IMG/VR virus record: IMGVR_UViG_3300009175_000034
Span: 1-40,906 of that record
Strand: one strand, 5' to 3'
DNA length: 40,906 nt
Source: a virus
Positions within the stretch are counted from its first letter, which is position 1; every line of letters begins with the position of its first letter. Made by a program: the position numbers and the translations under genes. The notes beneath the pieces were generated by a model that worked only from the letters and a program-made list of their open reading frames with translations, was not told where the DNA came from and ran no database searches. Of the stretch, positions 32,209 through 39,967 are shown piece after piece.

Positions 32209-33098
32209 TTATAGGTTAAGTATTTTCATGATTTCCTTTAATTCCATCTTCATTTGATCACACCGGTCACGACGTGCTTTTGTTTGGGGATGATTTGGAT
32301 CATCCCGAAGTTTCTTTTTATTTCTCACCAGGTTATTTTCCAGCTGCAGCTTCAGCTGAAACAGCTCAGACAATTTCATGTCTCGTATGGACTCCGTGCG
32401 TTTTAATCTGTCAAAAATCTTATGTTTACCAAGGATGGTACCCTTTTCTTTATAATGATTCAGTTCATCATAAATGGATCTATTCTCCAGGTAATTTTCA
32501 ACTGTATCCGAGTTGAGTTTTAACAAATCATCACAATAACCCTTCTCAAATGCCAAATGCAGCCCTGTGTGAGCTGCTTTGTACGCTTCAAATGCCGTGA
32601 TCTTGTCTGCCAGAAGTATCTTCAGCTCGGATGGGCAGTCGGGCAGCCTTACGAATGGGAATTCTTCCCTGAGTCGTATGGCTGGTACCGAGCTGAGATC
32701 TATTTTTTTGCGGGTTCTCCTGCAGGTTTTTTGGTTTTTTCCTTCCCCAGTTCTTTTTTTGCGGCTTCTCCTTCAGGATTTTTGGTTTTACTTCTTCCCA
32801 TTTCTTTTTTTGAGGATTTTGCTGCTTTCCTTTTGGATGCTGGTTTTGGGGCGGCTGGAGTACTCTGGTTCTTCTCAATTTTGACCACCGGTGCCTGAAG
32901 GATCAATGACAGATCCTTCTGTGATAGATCAGCCAGCTCGCGGAGTTCGTCAAAAAGGGTGCCTTTGAGATAATCCGACTCAGATTGCATGTTGATCTGT
33001 TTTTTAACACTCAATCTTTTACCGAATTCCTGGTAAAGATTAACGGCGGTTTTATACGTCCGATCCGATTTAAAGAATTGTAATATTCTCTCTTTCAT
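32209..33098 (-). CDS. Coiled-coil phage protein spanning a -1 frameshift at A7 runs
   Basis: The first frame (ATG 33098) runs about 132 residues to TAG at 32700-32702, ending in a repeated basic tail (EAAKKELGKEKTKKPAGEP). The stop directly follows GCAAAAAAATAG, so the run A AAA AAA (complement of 32703-32709) precedes it. In the -1 frame reading continues at once as IDLSSVPAIRLREEFPFVRL, then ITAFEAYKAAHTG, through MAFEKGYCDD to TAA at 32209. That frame has no ATG upstream. A second A7 run at 32754-32760 also leads, after a -1 slip, into the same frame without a stop. The full product would have about 296 residues. Either recoding or a one-base loss joins the halves. The second part is the better conserved-looking one. 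Confidence 0.68.
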
Positions 33099-33160
33099 TG
33101 CAATGTTGGTTTTGATTAATCTTGACAAACATAGAATTTACAGTGATTTGCAAAAAGGAC

Positions 33161-33189
33161 AAAAAAACCCGCTCTGTAAAGCGGGTTTA
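33161..33189 (-). terminator. Intrinsic terminator after the tail-tube-like gene
   Basis: AAACCCGCT near 33166-33173 pairs with AGCGGGTTT near 33180-33188. On the minus strand the stem is followed by seven U. It sits about 25 bases after the stop at 33212, so part of the late transcript stops behind this gene. Confidence 0.75.
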
Positions 33190-33211
33190 AGGATCTATGA
33201 ACAGTATTGGA

Positions 33212-34033
33212 TTAAGTACGGCTCAATTCGAAGAACTTGTATTCGGTAGGTCCGGATTTGAAGGCGCGAACAGTAAGTGTTGCCCCGGCAAGTGCTGTCC
33301 ATGTTGTGCCATCTTTCAAAAGGAATGCCGAAGTGGCATTTGCAATAGTTGAAGGATGGTTTCCTCCTGATCCCAGGAGTGTGTAAACACCGCCATCAAT
33401 GGAACCGGACAATGCAATTATTTCAGCCGCAGCTGCAGTACCGTTTGTGAGTTGATACTGGCCTTCACCAAGCTGTACCTGAAGATTGGTTTCGTCTGCA
33501 GGAAATGTTGCTCTGACAGTATCAAAGGTAAAGGTGCCCTGGTAATCGGCTACATCCGGTCCATTTTGAACTGACTTGAACGTGAACGCTGTATTGGTCT
33601 TATCCTTATCATCCTGGCCTTTGAACTCGAGTTGCATTGGAGCACATTCATCACCATACTGGTTCACCTGTTCAGAACCGCATTTGCGGATAAAGACAAT
33701 TGCGTTTTTGTTCTGCCAGGCATTACGAAATTCACGCAATGCAACGGCGTCGCCCGGGTGTTCACCTTCAACAGTATGAATGATTCCTTTGGCATCAGGA
33801 TCACCAGTGCTTTCCACGCTTGCCTTCATTGTGGATTGAGTTATGTAAACTCTTATCATGTATTTTCCAGGCTTCATGATAAAGTCATCGGTAATAACAA
33901 TCCCTTTGCCATCACGGTTTGGGAAAGTTTGGATATCGTCGCAATCTGCGAGGATAAATTCGGCTTTTTTGTTTCCGCCAATACCAGCATTATTGCTGGA
34001 TTTTTCAAGATCGACATTTACATAAGGTGGCAT
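33212..34033 (-). CDS. Tail-tube-like structural protein with a C-terminal decoration domain
   Basis: The 273-residue product is beta-rich (IQTFPNRDGKGIVITDD, then MIRVYITQSTMKASVEST) and directly follows the major capsid gene, a usual position of a major tail protein. Residues about 205-273 (SGSIDGGVYTLLGSGGNHPS, then TIANATSAFLLKDG) resemble the C-terminal repeats of the capsid protein at 34112-36274 and end with the same ELSR-type close. That repeat is an Ig-like or beta-prism domain. Terminators lie before and after the gene. Tail-tube identity is inferred from order and beta content. Confidence 0.6.
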   Translation of the reverse strand: MPPYVNVDLEKSSNNAGIGGNKKAEFILADCDDIQTFPNRDGKGIVITDDFIMKPGKYMIRVYITQSTMKASVESTGDPDAKGIIHTVEGEHPGDAVALREFRNAWQNKNAIVFIRKCGSEQVNQYGDECAPMQLEFKGQDDKDKTNTAFTFKSVQNGPDVADYQGTFTFDTVRATFPADETNLQVQLGEGQYQLTNGTAAAAEIIALSGSIDGGVYTLLGSGGNHPSTIANATSAFLLKDGTTWTALAGATLTVRAFKSGPTEYKFFELSRT

Positions 34034-34081
34034 TTTTTATATCTCCTATTTTAAATTTTTGGTTAAGATTGAAAAAATCAG

Positions 34082-34104
34082 TGGGGCAGGCTCGGCCTGC
34101 CCCA
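34082..34104 (-). terminator. Intrinsic terminator after the capsid gene
   Basis: TGGGGCAGGC at 34082-34091 pairs with GCCTGCCCCA at 34095-34104 with a three-base loop. On the minus strand six U follow about five bases after the stem. It lies 8 bases after the capsid stop and may reduce downstream transcription. Confidence 0.75.
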
Positions 34105-34111
34105 TCCAGAT

Positions 34112-36274
34112 CTATCCTCTCTGGATTTCATAGAATTTACCGTCGCTGGCACTTTTTTGCAGGTCGATGAAAGTCCCGACTCCAAGAGTCATCACATCGG
34201 TCAGAACAAAATTCCCGGCATTTGCAATTGTCGTGGAATGAGCTGCTGATCCACCATAAATCCTGTAAACCCTTGTGGTAAGAGCATCCAAAAGATTGGT
34301 GATTGCAGTTGCATTCTCGTTTGCAACCGTGATGAAGGTGTCGCCCATGGCAACCGATGGGGTAGCGTTGTTGGCATCGAAAGCGATGGCGGTGGACGAA
34401 ACACTCGACCTGAGGATCTCGATCCATTTTCCGTCGCTTCTTTTCTTAAGCCGGATTTCATCCCCCACAGCGCCATTGAATGCCGCACTGATCAGGGAGA
34501 ATTTACCTGCCTGGGCAATGGTCGGAGAATTTGTGGCATTTCCGATTTTAAATCGGATCTCCTTCCCAACTGCAGCATCATCAAAATCAGTGATCGCGGT
34601 TGCCTGGGTATTGGCAACTGTGATCAGGCTGGTATGCTCCAGTACTGACGGTGATGTGTCGTTTGCATCCGTTTCCAGGTAGAAGTCTGCCGGCTCATCC
34701 ACGTCGTTGCACCAGATCCTCTGTGAGGAATAATCTGATGGCATGGCTGCAGCTGTATCAAATTTCTTACCGGTTAAGTAAGCCCAAACCGATTCTTTGA
34801 AATTTGACCAAACCTTCAGGTTCCAGTCCTGCTGCTCAAAGGTGAAATTGAGCATTTCACCAGGCTTGTCTTCAGCCAGGAAAATGTTTCCGTCAAAGGT
34901 CCAGATGATCCTCTTTGAAGGTGCCATGTTTGGCAGCTCAACGATTTTTACCCGTTCGTAACCTTTAACTACCTTGATACCACCTGTATAATCAGTGTTC
35001 CCTGCATAGCGAACCTCATAATCATTGAGATAGTCCGAGTAAGCATCGGTAGTCATGTAGCAAATCAGTCTTCCTGAGTCGCGGAACTGTGCCGGAATCA
35101 TCCGGGTGCAGTTCTTCACGTAGCTGACCATCCCTGAACTGGTCCATTCACCAACGGCGAAAGGTTTCACCTTGAATGAAGCGATCTGGTTCTTGATGAA
35201 CTTGCGAAGACCATTGGAAGCATTGATGAAATTCCCGGGAACATTCTTGGTTGGGTTCTTACGAACGCCATTGATCCAGCGCATTTCCTGCTCGTTGCAG
35301 ATCTGCTTGCTGGATTCGGTCATAATGTACTCAACGAATCCCATCTTCATGGTTGAAGATCCTTCCTGGTTCATGTAACCGATCCAGTTTGTCTCAATCT
35401 CTTTCAACTGAGAGAATTTGGCGGCAAACATGACAGAATACATGGTGATGATTTCCGGTTCGAACTGGTAACCGCCTTTTACAACGGCATCAAAATCCGA
35501 TCCTACCACCGTACCGTCAGCCTGGGTAAAATCATTGAGGAACATATTGACCAGAACCTGCTGATCCTGGACATTGCTTCTCATTGGGAAAATGCCCTTC
35601 AGAGATGGTAACTCAGAAACGAATGACTGAATGCGATCCTGGGCCCTCACGCGGTAATAATCTCCGAGGTCGGCTTTCAGGGCCTCATAATCCATCGAGG
35701 TGGCTGAATTGACAGGAATCATGACGCCTTTTCTGGACATCAAAATGGCATAAGCCCGTTTATTGTACGGATGTTTGTCATCAATGGCCATGAAAGGAAC
35801 ATTACGACCAAACAGATGGGTGTCGGCGCCAGTTGGATCCCAGTTTTCCCCTTCTGTAGGCTTGGCAACTGTCCCCGGCTTGGGTTTTGGTTTCGGTTCG
35901 GCAGCATCGGACAATGTTGCAACGGTGGCCTCAAGCTCAGTGGCTTTCTGTTCTGCAATCTTTCTTGCAGTTGCCTGCTCGTCCTTGATTTTGTTTGCAG
36001 CATTGAGTTGAGTGCGCAAATCTTCTTGCGCATCGATTGAAACCTGGAGATGGTTATTCATCTCAATAAGTAACCCGCTGATCACCTCTGGATCGGTCTC
36101 GGTACCTTCAGGATCATTTTTGATAGCTTCAAGGAACTTTTCAGTGAATGCTTCACCTCTGAATTGTTTCATTTTGGCTATTTGCTCCTCCGTAAAAAAA
36201 ACTTTACCGTCCTTATCTTTGGCAAAAGCCTTGATACGGAGAAGAGCCAGGACGGAAGCACGCAGCTGTTTCAT
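34112..36274 (-). CDS. Major capsid protein with N-terminal scaffold-like region and two C-terminal decoration repeats
   Basis: The 720-residue protein has several regions. An N-terminal helical part (1-130) with a coiled coil near 80-125 may be a fused scaffold or delta domain cut by the protease. A Pro/Lys linker follows near 130-140 (PKPKPKPG). A capsid-type core lies at about 150-560 (TSMDYEALKADLGDYYR, MRWINGVRKNPTK, GYERVKIVELPNMAPS). Two similar domains of about 70 residues, near 580-650 and 655-720, contain TxITNxxDA-type cores (TQATAITDF and ENATAITNL) and end in EILRS and YEIQRG. The protease gene is directly upstream, two bases away. High expression is suggested by the terminator behind it. 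Confidence 0.82.
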   Translation of the reverse strand: MKQLRASVLALLRIKAFAKDKDGKVFFTEEQIAKMKQFRGEAFTEKFLEAIKNDPEGTETDPEVISGLLIEMNNHLQVSIDAQEDLRTQLNAANKIKDEQATARKIAEQKATELEATVATLSDAAEPKPKPKPGTVAKPTEGENWDPTGADTHLFGRNVPFMAIDDKHPYNKRAYAILMSRKGVMIPVNSATSMDYEALKADLGDYYRVRAQDRIQSFVSELPSLKGIFPMRSNVQDQQVLVNMFLNDFTQADGTVVGSDFDAVVKGGYQFEPEIITMYSVMFAAKFSQLKEIETNWIGYMNQEGSSTMKMGFVEYIMTESSKQICNEQEMRWINGVRKNPTKNVPGNFINASNGLRKFIKNQIASFKVKPFAVGEWTSSGMVSYVKNCTRMIPAQFRDSGRLICYMTTDAYSDYLNDYEVRYAGNTDYTGGIKVVKGYERVKIVELPNMAPSKRIIWTFDGNIFLAEDKPGEMLNFTFEQQDWNLKVWSNFKESVWAYLTGKKFDTAAAMPSDYSSQRIWCNDVDEPADFYLETDANDTSPSVLEHTSLITVANTQATAITDFDDAAVGKEIRFKIGNATNSPTIAQAGKFSLISAAFNGAVGDEIRLKKRSDGKWIEILRSSVSSTAIAFDANNATPSVAMGDTFITVANENATAITNLLDALTTRVYRIYGGSAAHSTTIANAGNFVLTDVMTLGVGTFIDLQKSASDGKFYEIQRG

Positions 36275-36276
36275 AA

Positions 36277-37179
36277 TTAGAATTTTAATTGTTTAGAAAA
36301 TTGATTGATTTTATTGGACATGCCCAGGTCGTACGCATAGTTGAATGCATACTCCAGGGAGTTGATTTCGTTGATTAAGCCTAAGTCAATTGCTTGATTG
36401 GCATTGTACATGGCGCCGGTGAATACTTCTGAATCGGCTTTTATTCCAAGATTCTTCTGGATCTCTGCATGGAATATTTCATTGCAGTAATCCAGTTCAT
36501 CAATGATCGGCTGGCTATTCGGCTGGCCAGTCGGATTGTCCAGGAACTCCCGGACCATTTCATTCTTCTTCGTGGATTTGGTGGCGTAGAAATCTGTAAT
36601 GACTATCCCCAGTTTATCTTTCAGTAAGATTGCCATGTCGGTAAGGGAAGTCATCACGCCGATGGACCCGATACGGTCCAGCTGGGAGGTTGCAATGCGA
36701 TAATCCATTGCTGAAGCGATCCACATGCCGGCGCTTGCCGTCATGTTCATGATTGCTGCAACGGTAGGTTTTGCACTATCCTTAATCGCCTGAGCGCAGA
36801 TGTCGGTATTGAAAACCATTCCTCCCGGGGTGTTGGAAGGAAAGAGGATCGAGCTGATCCTGGGATTATCGTTAGCCTGGTGAAGATACCTTATGATATT
36901 ATTGGTATCCCACGAGCACAACACGCCATCCAGCGGAATGACAGCAACTGAATTTTCAGGAATGTCAACATTGGTAATGTCGTAGGGAGCAACCGGGTTG
37001 ATGAAGTCTTCCTCGATAGCCAATACATAAGGTTGTTTTCTCTTTTTTGCCTCTGACTGAAGTTCGACGGCAAACTTCTGGCCGTTCATCAAGGAAATCA
37101 AAATCGGCAAATACGACATTGCCGTATTGTGATCAATTAACCACTTTGCACAAAGGATTTCTAAAAGAGCATCAATCAC
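36277..37179 (-). CDS. S49 family peptidase (prohead protease)
   Basis: The 300-residue protein shows the S49/SppA pattern: VAVIPLDGVLCSW near 79-91, FPSNTPGG near 113-120 for the oxyanion region, Ser149 in NMTASAGMWIAS as nucleophile, and Lys201 in ATKSTKKNEM as the likely general base. It is followed two bases later by the capsid gene, so it is the maturation protease that cleaves capsid or scaffold. The ATG at 37119 (MSYLPILISL) could be the true start. No signal peptide is needed. Confidence 0.85.
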   Translation of the reverse strand: MIDALLEILCAKWLIDHNTAMSYLPILISLMNGQKFAVELQSEAKKRKQPYVLAIEEDFINPVAPYDITNVDIPENSVAVIPLDGVLCSWDTNNIIRYLHQANDNPRISSILFPSNTPGGMVFNTDICAQAIKDSAKPTVAAIMNMTASAGMWIASAMDYRIATSQLDRIGSIGVMTSLTDMAILLKDKLGIVITDFYATKSTKKNEMVREFLDNPTGQPNSQPIIDELDYCNEIFHAEIQKNLGIKADSEVFTGAMYNANQAIDLGLINEINSLEYAFNYAYDLGMSNKINQFSKQLKF

Positions 37180-37258
37180 CTCAATATTGTTTGAGCAGCA
37201 ATATTATTGAGGCGCCTTACCTTTTTAAAGGACTTGATAATTAAGGGAAAACGGTGTT

Positions 37259-37768
37259 TTAATCCATATTTGCACCGGGATTTCCATCATCCGGGATGGG
37301 AATTGATTGACCGGTTGTATCCATCCATTTTGCAGTTGATATTGCCGTGCATGTGATTTCCATCTGCCTGTTGGTGACTTTTGGATTTGTCTGTACAGTT
37401 GGAAGCAAACGTGCGGGATTATCCAAATCACCGATAAATTTTGCACGACCTATATTATAGGTAAGCAGAACCAGGATTGGCCGGTTACTGATTTCAGATA
37501 TGGTTATGGCATTGGATTCATTCTCTCCTGGGAAGACGAATTTCAGTTTCTGTTCAAACACCGATCCCGGATCATCAATTTTTTGAGGTTCCTGGAAGTC
37601 GGCAGATCCCGGAGTGAAATAAATCTGCTTCCATGTTTTTCCTGTTACCAGGGTTATGATTTTATGATATTCTGATCTGCCGTCTGCAATTGAAAGAACT
37701 TCTTCCGGGAAGCAATATAATATTCCACAGATGATCGAATTCAGGTTGGTGTTTTTAAGGATTGACAT
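37259..37768 (-). CDS. Hypothetical head-region protein (169 aa)
   Basis: A mixed beta protein (SADFQEPQKIDDPGSVFEQ, FKFVFPGE-like segment, then TNRQMEITCTAISTAKWMD). It precedes the protease and may be a small virion or tail protein, but no family is recognised. The C-terminal 30 residues are proline- and glycine-rich. The 79 bases after it hold no gene. Confidence 0.62.
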   Translation of the reverse strand: MSILKNTNLNSIICGILYCFPEEVLSIADGRSEYHKIITLVTGKTWKQIYFTPGSADFQEPQKIDDPGSVFEQKLKFVFPGENESNAITISEISNRPILVLLTYNIGRAKFIGDLDNPARLLPTVQTNPKVTNRQMEITCTAISTAKWMDTTGQSIPIPDDGNPGANMD

Positions 37769-37786
37769 ATACAGTATTTTATATAA

Positions 37787-37810
37787 TTAACAATTGTTAA
37801 CAAATGTTAA
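37787..37810. repeat. Two overlapping TTAACA-TGTTAA-type palindromes
   Basis: TTAACAATTGTTAA at 37787-37800 is a perfect 14-base palindrome and TTAACAAATGTTAA at 37797-37810 a near-perfect second one sharing four bases. They lie at the junction between the genes at 37768 and 37807, overlapping the stop. Possible operator; no matching protein is known. Confidence 0.4.
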
Positions 37811-38313
37811 CTCGTCGGACAAAAACGACGTTTAACTGACGACTTATTATATTTCCTTTTTCTGTGAGCATACACCCTCTTTTTGGACGAATAACGTTGA
37901 TAATATTTATCAAGCGCTTCAAACGCCTGGGCGCCCAGGTCGTATTTATCGATGAACACGTAGATTGAATCCTTTATGTTAAGGCCGGAAAGCCGGGATT
38001 CATTCATATCTTCAACGAATGTCAAATGAAAAAAATTCTTGATTGATTTCAGATAACATTTCTCACACAGAGATGATAAATAGAAATTGTACAGTACATT
38101 CTTTTCATCATTGTATGGAATGGTTATCACCAGGTCGTTGATACCAGCCGTCTTTGGTTTGTACTCCTTTGGTGGCCGCCTGAGGAAATGAAACAACCGG
38201 TTCAAAAGGAAATGCCCTTTAGGCAATTCCATGGGCATTTGCCCAAAATTAGCAATCATGAACTGATTCAAAATCGGTTCTGATCGGATGATTACAGTGA
38301 TGGGAGATGGCAT
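37807..38313 (-). CDS. Hypothetical phage protein with basic tail (168 aa)
   Basis: The N-terminus (EPILNQFMIANFGQMPMELP) and an Arg/Pro box HFLRRPPKE near residues 42-50 resemble a family upstream of capsid genes in Bacteroidetes prophages (memory only). The C-terminal 30 residues are very basic (KKRVYAHRKRKYNKSSVKRR), consistent with nucleic-acid contact. No catalytic motif is visible. Transcribed in the block leading to the protease. Confidence 0.6.
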   Translation of the reverse strand: MPSPITVIIRSEPILNQFMIANFGQMPMELPKGHFLLNRLFHFLRRPPKEYKPKTAGINDLVITIPYNDEKNVLYNFYLSSLCEKCYLKSIKNFFHLTFVEDMNESRLSGLNIKDSIYVFIDKYDLGAQAFEALDKYYQRYSSKKRVYAHRKRKYNKSSVKRRFCPTS

Positions 38314-38356
38314 AGTTTAAAATTAGAGGTTGACATTAGTAATAACAAGGAACATT

Positions 38357-38638
38357 TCATTCTACAATCCATCCATGCTTTTCACATAAAGATCTGGCAT
38401 GGATCTTTGATTTTAACCACATATACAAGATACTTTCACCATCAGGACAATCTGGCCATATAATACTGTATTGGCTTCCATCCATATAGTCAATTTCAAC
38501 AACAGTTCCAGTAGGCGGTAATTCCAATCCAAAAGATTCACGATAACTTTCAATATTTTCAATCATTTTACTATCATTAAAATCAGCGCTATCACCTGGC
38601 AAATAAATCCGATAACCAATACTGGAAGGCCAATCCAT
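38357..38638 (-). CDS. Small hypothetical protein (93 aa)
   Basis: A 93-residue protein with a beta centre (PTGTVVEIDYMDGSQYSIIW) and a helical end (LKSKIHARSLCEKHGWIVE). Not recognised. A possible membrane-helix frame overlaps its start in another frame. Confidence 0.55.
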   Translation of the reverse strand: MDWPSSIGYRIYLPGDSADFNDSKMIENIESYRESFGLELPPTGTVVEIDYMDGSQYSIIWPDCPDGESILYMWLKSKIHARSLCEKHGWIVE

Positions 38639-38757
38639 ATAGCATAGAGTTTGATTTTAACCCACCTAGTTTGTTTTTCCAAACTTTTTACCAGTTCTAT
38701 ATCACCCCTCCAATGAGATCTTAAATCCTTAACGTTGTAAGAAATTCCACGGCTATT
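38563..38757 (-). CDS. Possible small membrane protein with no ATG
   Basis: An open frame between a TAA at 38758-38760 and TGA at 38563-38565 encodes about 64 residues. It includes a strong helix LYAIWIGLPVLVIGFICQVI and a basic approach (KQTRWVKIK). There is no ATG or GTG; only non-standard starts such as TTG within SLEKQ. It overlaps the start of the 93-residue gene and the end of the 72-residue gene out of frame. Membrane helices rarely arise by chance in this composition, but the lack of a start leaves this doubtful. Confidence 0.25.
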   Translation of the reverse strand, partial: NSRGISYNVKDLRSHWRGDIELVKSLEKQTRWVKIKLYAIWIGLPVLVIGFICQVIALILMIVK

Positions 38758-38939
38758 TTAGTATCATTCAATTCTGGCTTACTCATTAGCCATTTATAAA
38801 CAGCATCAAGTTCTGGCTTGCCCAGGTATATTTTATTCGACATTGGTGGTACTGGTATTCTCCTATTGTTTTTATATATTCTATCCTTTGGAGGTTCGGG
38901 TGGTGGTGGTGGATTTTTATGCCCTTGAAATCTTTCCAT
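38721..38939 (-). CDS. Proline-rich small protein (72 aa)
   Basis: The 72-residue product contains PPPPPEPP near residues 10-17 and a basic middle, then a helix (LDAVYKWLMSKPELND). It starts four bases below the ASCH gene stop at 38944. No family is recognised. Confidence 0.55.
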   Translation of the reverse strand: MERFQGHKNPPPPPEPPKDRIYKNNRRIPVPPMSNKIYLGKPELDAVYKWLMSKPELNDTKIAVEFLTTLRI

Positions 38940-38943
38940 ATAT

Positions 38944-39387
38944 TTACTTTAAAATTGTTAAACCTTCCTTTTGTAATAAATCCAATTCTTTCCATTTTAA
39001 TTGACCTTTCCAAGGTATCTTGACAATTGGCTGGATATCCTCGTAAACATGACACCATAGTCCAGGTCGGTATTTAACAAAGCATGCATTCTCGTCTTCA
39101 AGTGTCATTGGCCGGCAATCAATCAATCTACCAATAGCAATAGCTTTCCCTGGAGATACTTTTGGCAGATAACCCATGATAAATACAATCCGGTCAGTTT
39201 GTTCTCTTCCTGATATTTGAAGAACCTGCAATCCATCATAGGATTTTTTGCTGCAGCAAATCAATACCCATCCACGATAATTTGTATGCCAGGTCCTTGT
39301 TTCAATTTTTCCATAAAGCATCAAAGTGCCGTAGGGTTCTTTCCAGGAAAGAGCCAATATTTTTTGATCAGGGGAAAATGTGTTCAT
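38944..39387 (-). CDS. ASCH-domain protein
   Basis: The 147-residue protein has an ASCH-type fold: ALSWKEPYGTLMLYGKIETR at residues 12-32 (the W-x-P-Y/W entry and G-x-K-x-x-E-x-R core), then YRGWVLICCSKK, then AIAIGRLIDCRPM. ASCH domains bind or process RNA or modified nucleosides, and some cleave N4-acetylcytidine or RNA. Its ATG shares one base with the stop of the zinc-ribbon gene. The phage role is unknown. Confidence 0.78.
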   Translation of the reverse strand: MNTFSPDQKILALSWKEPYGTLMLYGKIETRTWHTNYRGWVLICCSKKSYDGLQVLQISGREQTDRIVFIMGYLPKVSPGKAIAIGRLIDCRPMTLEDENACFVKYRPGLWCHVYEDIQPIVKIPWKGQLKWKELDLLQKEGLTILK

Positions 39388-39860
39388 TATCCTAAATCAC
39401 GTTTAAAATCAGGTCTCATAATTGGTTTTATTGCTTGTAGTTTTCTAAGTTTTTCCATGGCTTTATCAAAATTTGAAGGCTTACTTTCCATAACTGTTTC
39501 ATCGGCCAATAGAACGGTTTTTGTATTTTCAACTACGTTTTCTATGATATCATTGGTAGTCTTGCCCTCTTTTTCCTTTTTCCTTAAACGAAAAGCCCTT
39601 TGTGAGCAACTACGTCTACAATATTTTACATCAAAATTCTTTGGTATGAATTCTTTTCCACAGACTTCACATTTCTTGGGATCGTATGTCTTTGCAACCT
39701 CTGTGGGGTTATATACTAATCTGTGATATCTTCTCTGGTAACAGTTATTTGAACACAAATCGGATTTTCTGTTATGCTCCACTCCGCATTCAGGACAAGT
39801 TTTTATTGTAACTTCACTCCTGATAACATTTGTAATAGGATCGCCATTGAGTAATTTCAA
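39387..39860 (-). CDS. Zinc-ribbon protein, start unresolved
   Basis: Two zinc-ribbon units are clear: TCPECGVEHNRKSDLCSNNC (about 21-40) and CEVCGKEFIP with KYCRRSCSQ (about 63-85), followed by a basic helix and an acidic linker. It probably binds nucleic acid, for example a host RNA or DNA as a small regulatory protein. The frame remains open upstream to 40004, with protein-like coding (ICDQIQQLIAFHKNQVEKYT) but no ATG or GTG; only TTG at 39858-39860 or other weak codons such as ATT at 39987-39989 are available. Either a rare start or a lost start codon is implied. It lies below the tandem-family copy at 39968. Confidence 0.65.
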   Translation of the reverse strand: MKLLNGDPITNVIRSEVTIKTCPECGVEHNRKSDLCSNNCYQRRYHRLVYNPTEVAKTYDPKKCEVCGKEFIPKNFDVKYCRRSCSQRAFRLRKKEKEGKTTNDIIENVVENTKTVLLADETVMESKPSNFDKAMEKLRKLQAIKPIMRPDFKRDLG

Positions 39861-39967
39861 AACAGCGGTATACTTTTCAACCTGATTTTTATGAAAAGCA
39901 ATCAGCTGTTGTATTTGATCACAGATTCCCTGGTCGGATACATACAGCGTATCAGCTCCGGGATCAT

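Noticed and set aside
32588-32878. 96-codon minus-strand frame, Lys/Gln/Pro-rich
   Set aside because: Third-frame reading of the A-rich repeat; the 0 and -1 frames explain the region better.
33632-34054. 140-codon plus-strand frame inside the tail-tube-like gene
   Set aside because: Antisense shadow with Cys/His-rich random composition.
38786-39058. 90-codon minus-strand frame across the ASCH and proline-rich genes
   Set aside because: Out of frame with two better-supported genes and low-quality sequence; shadow.
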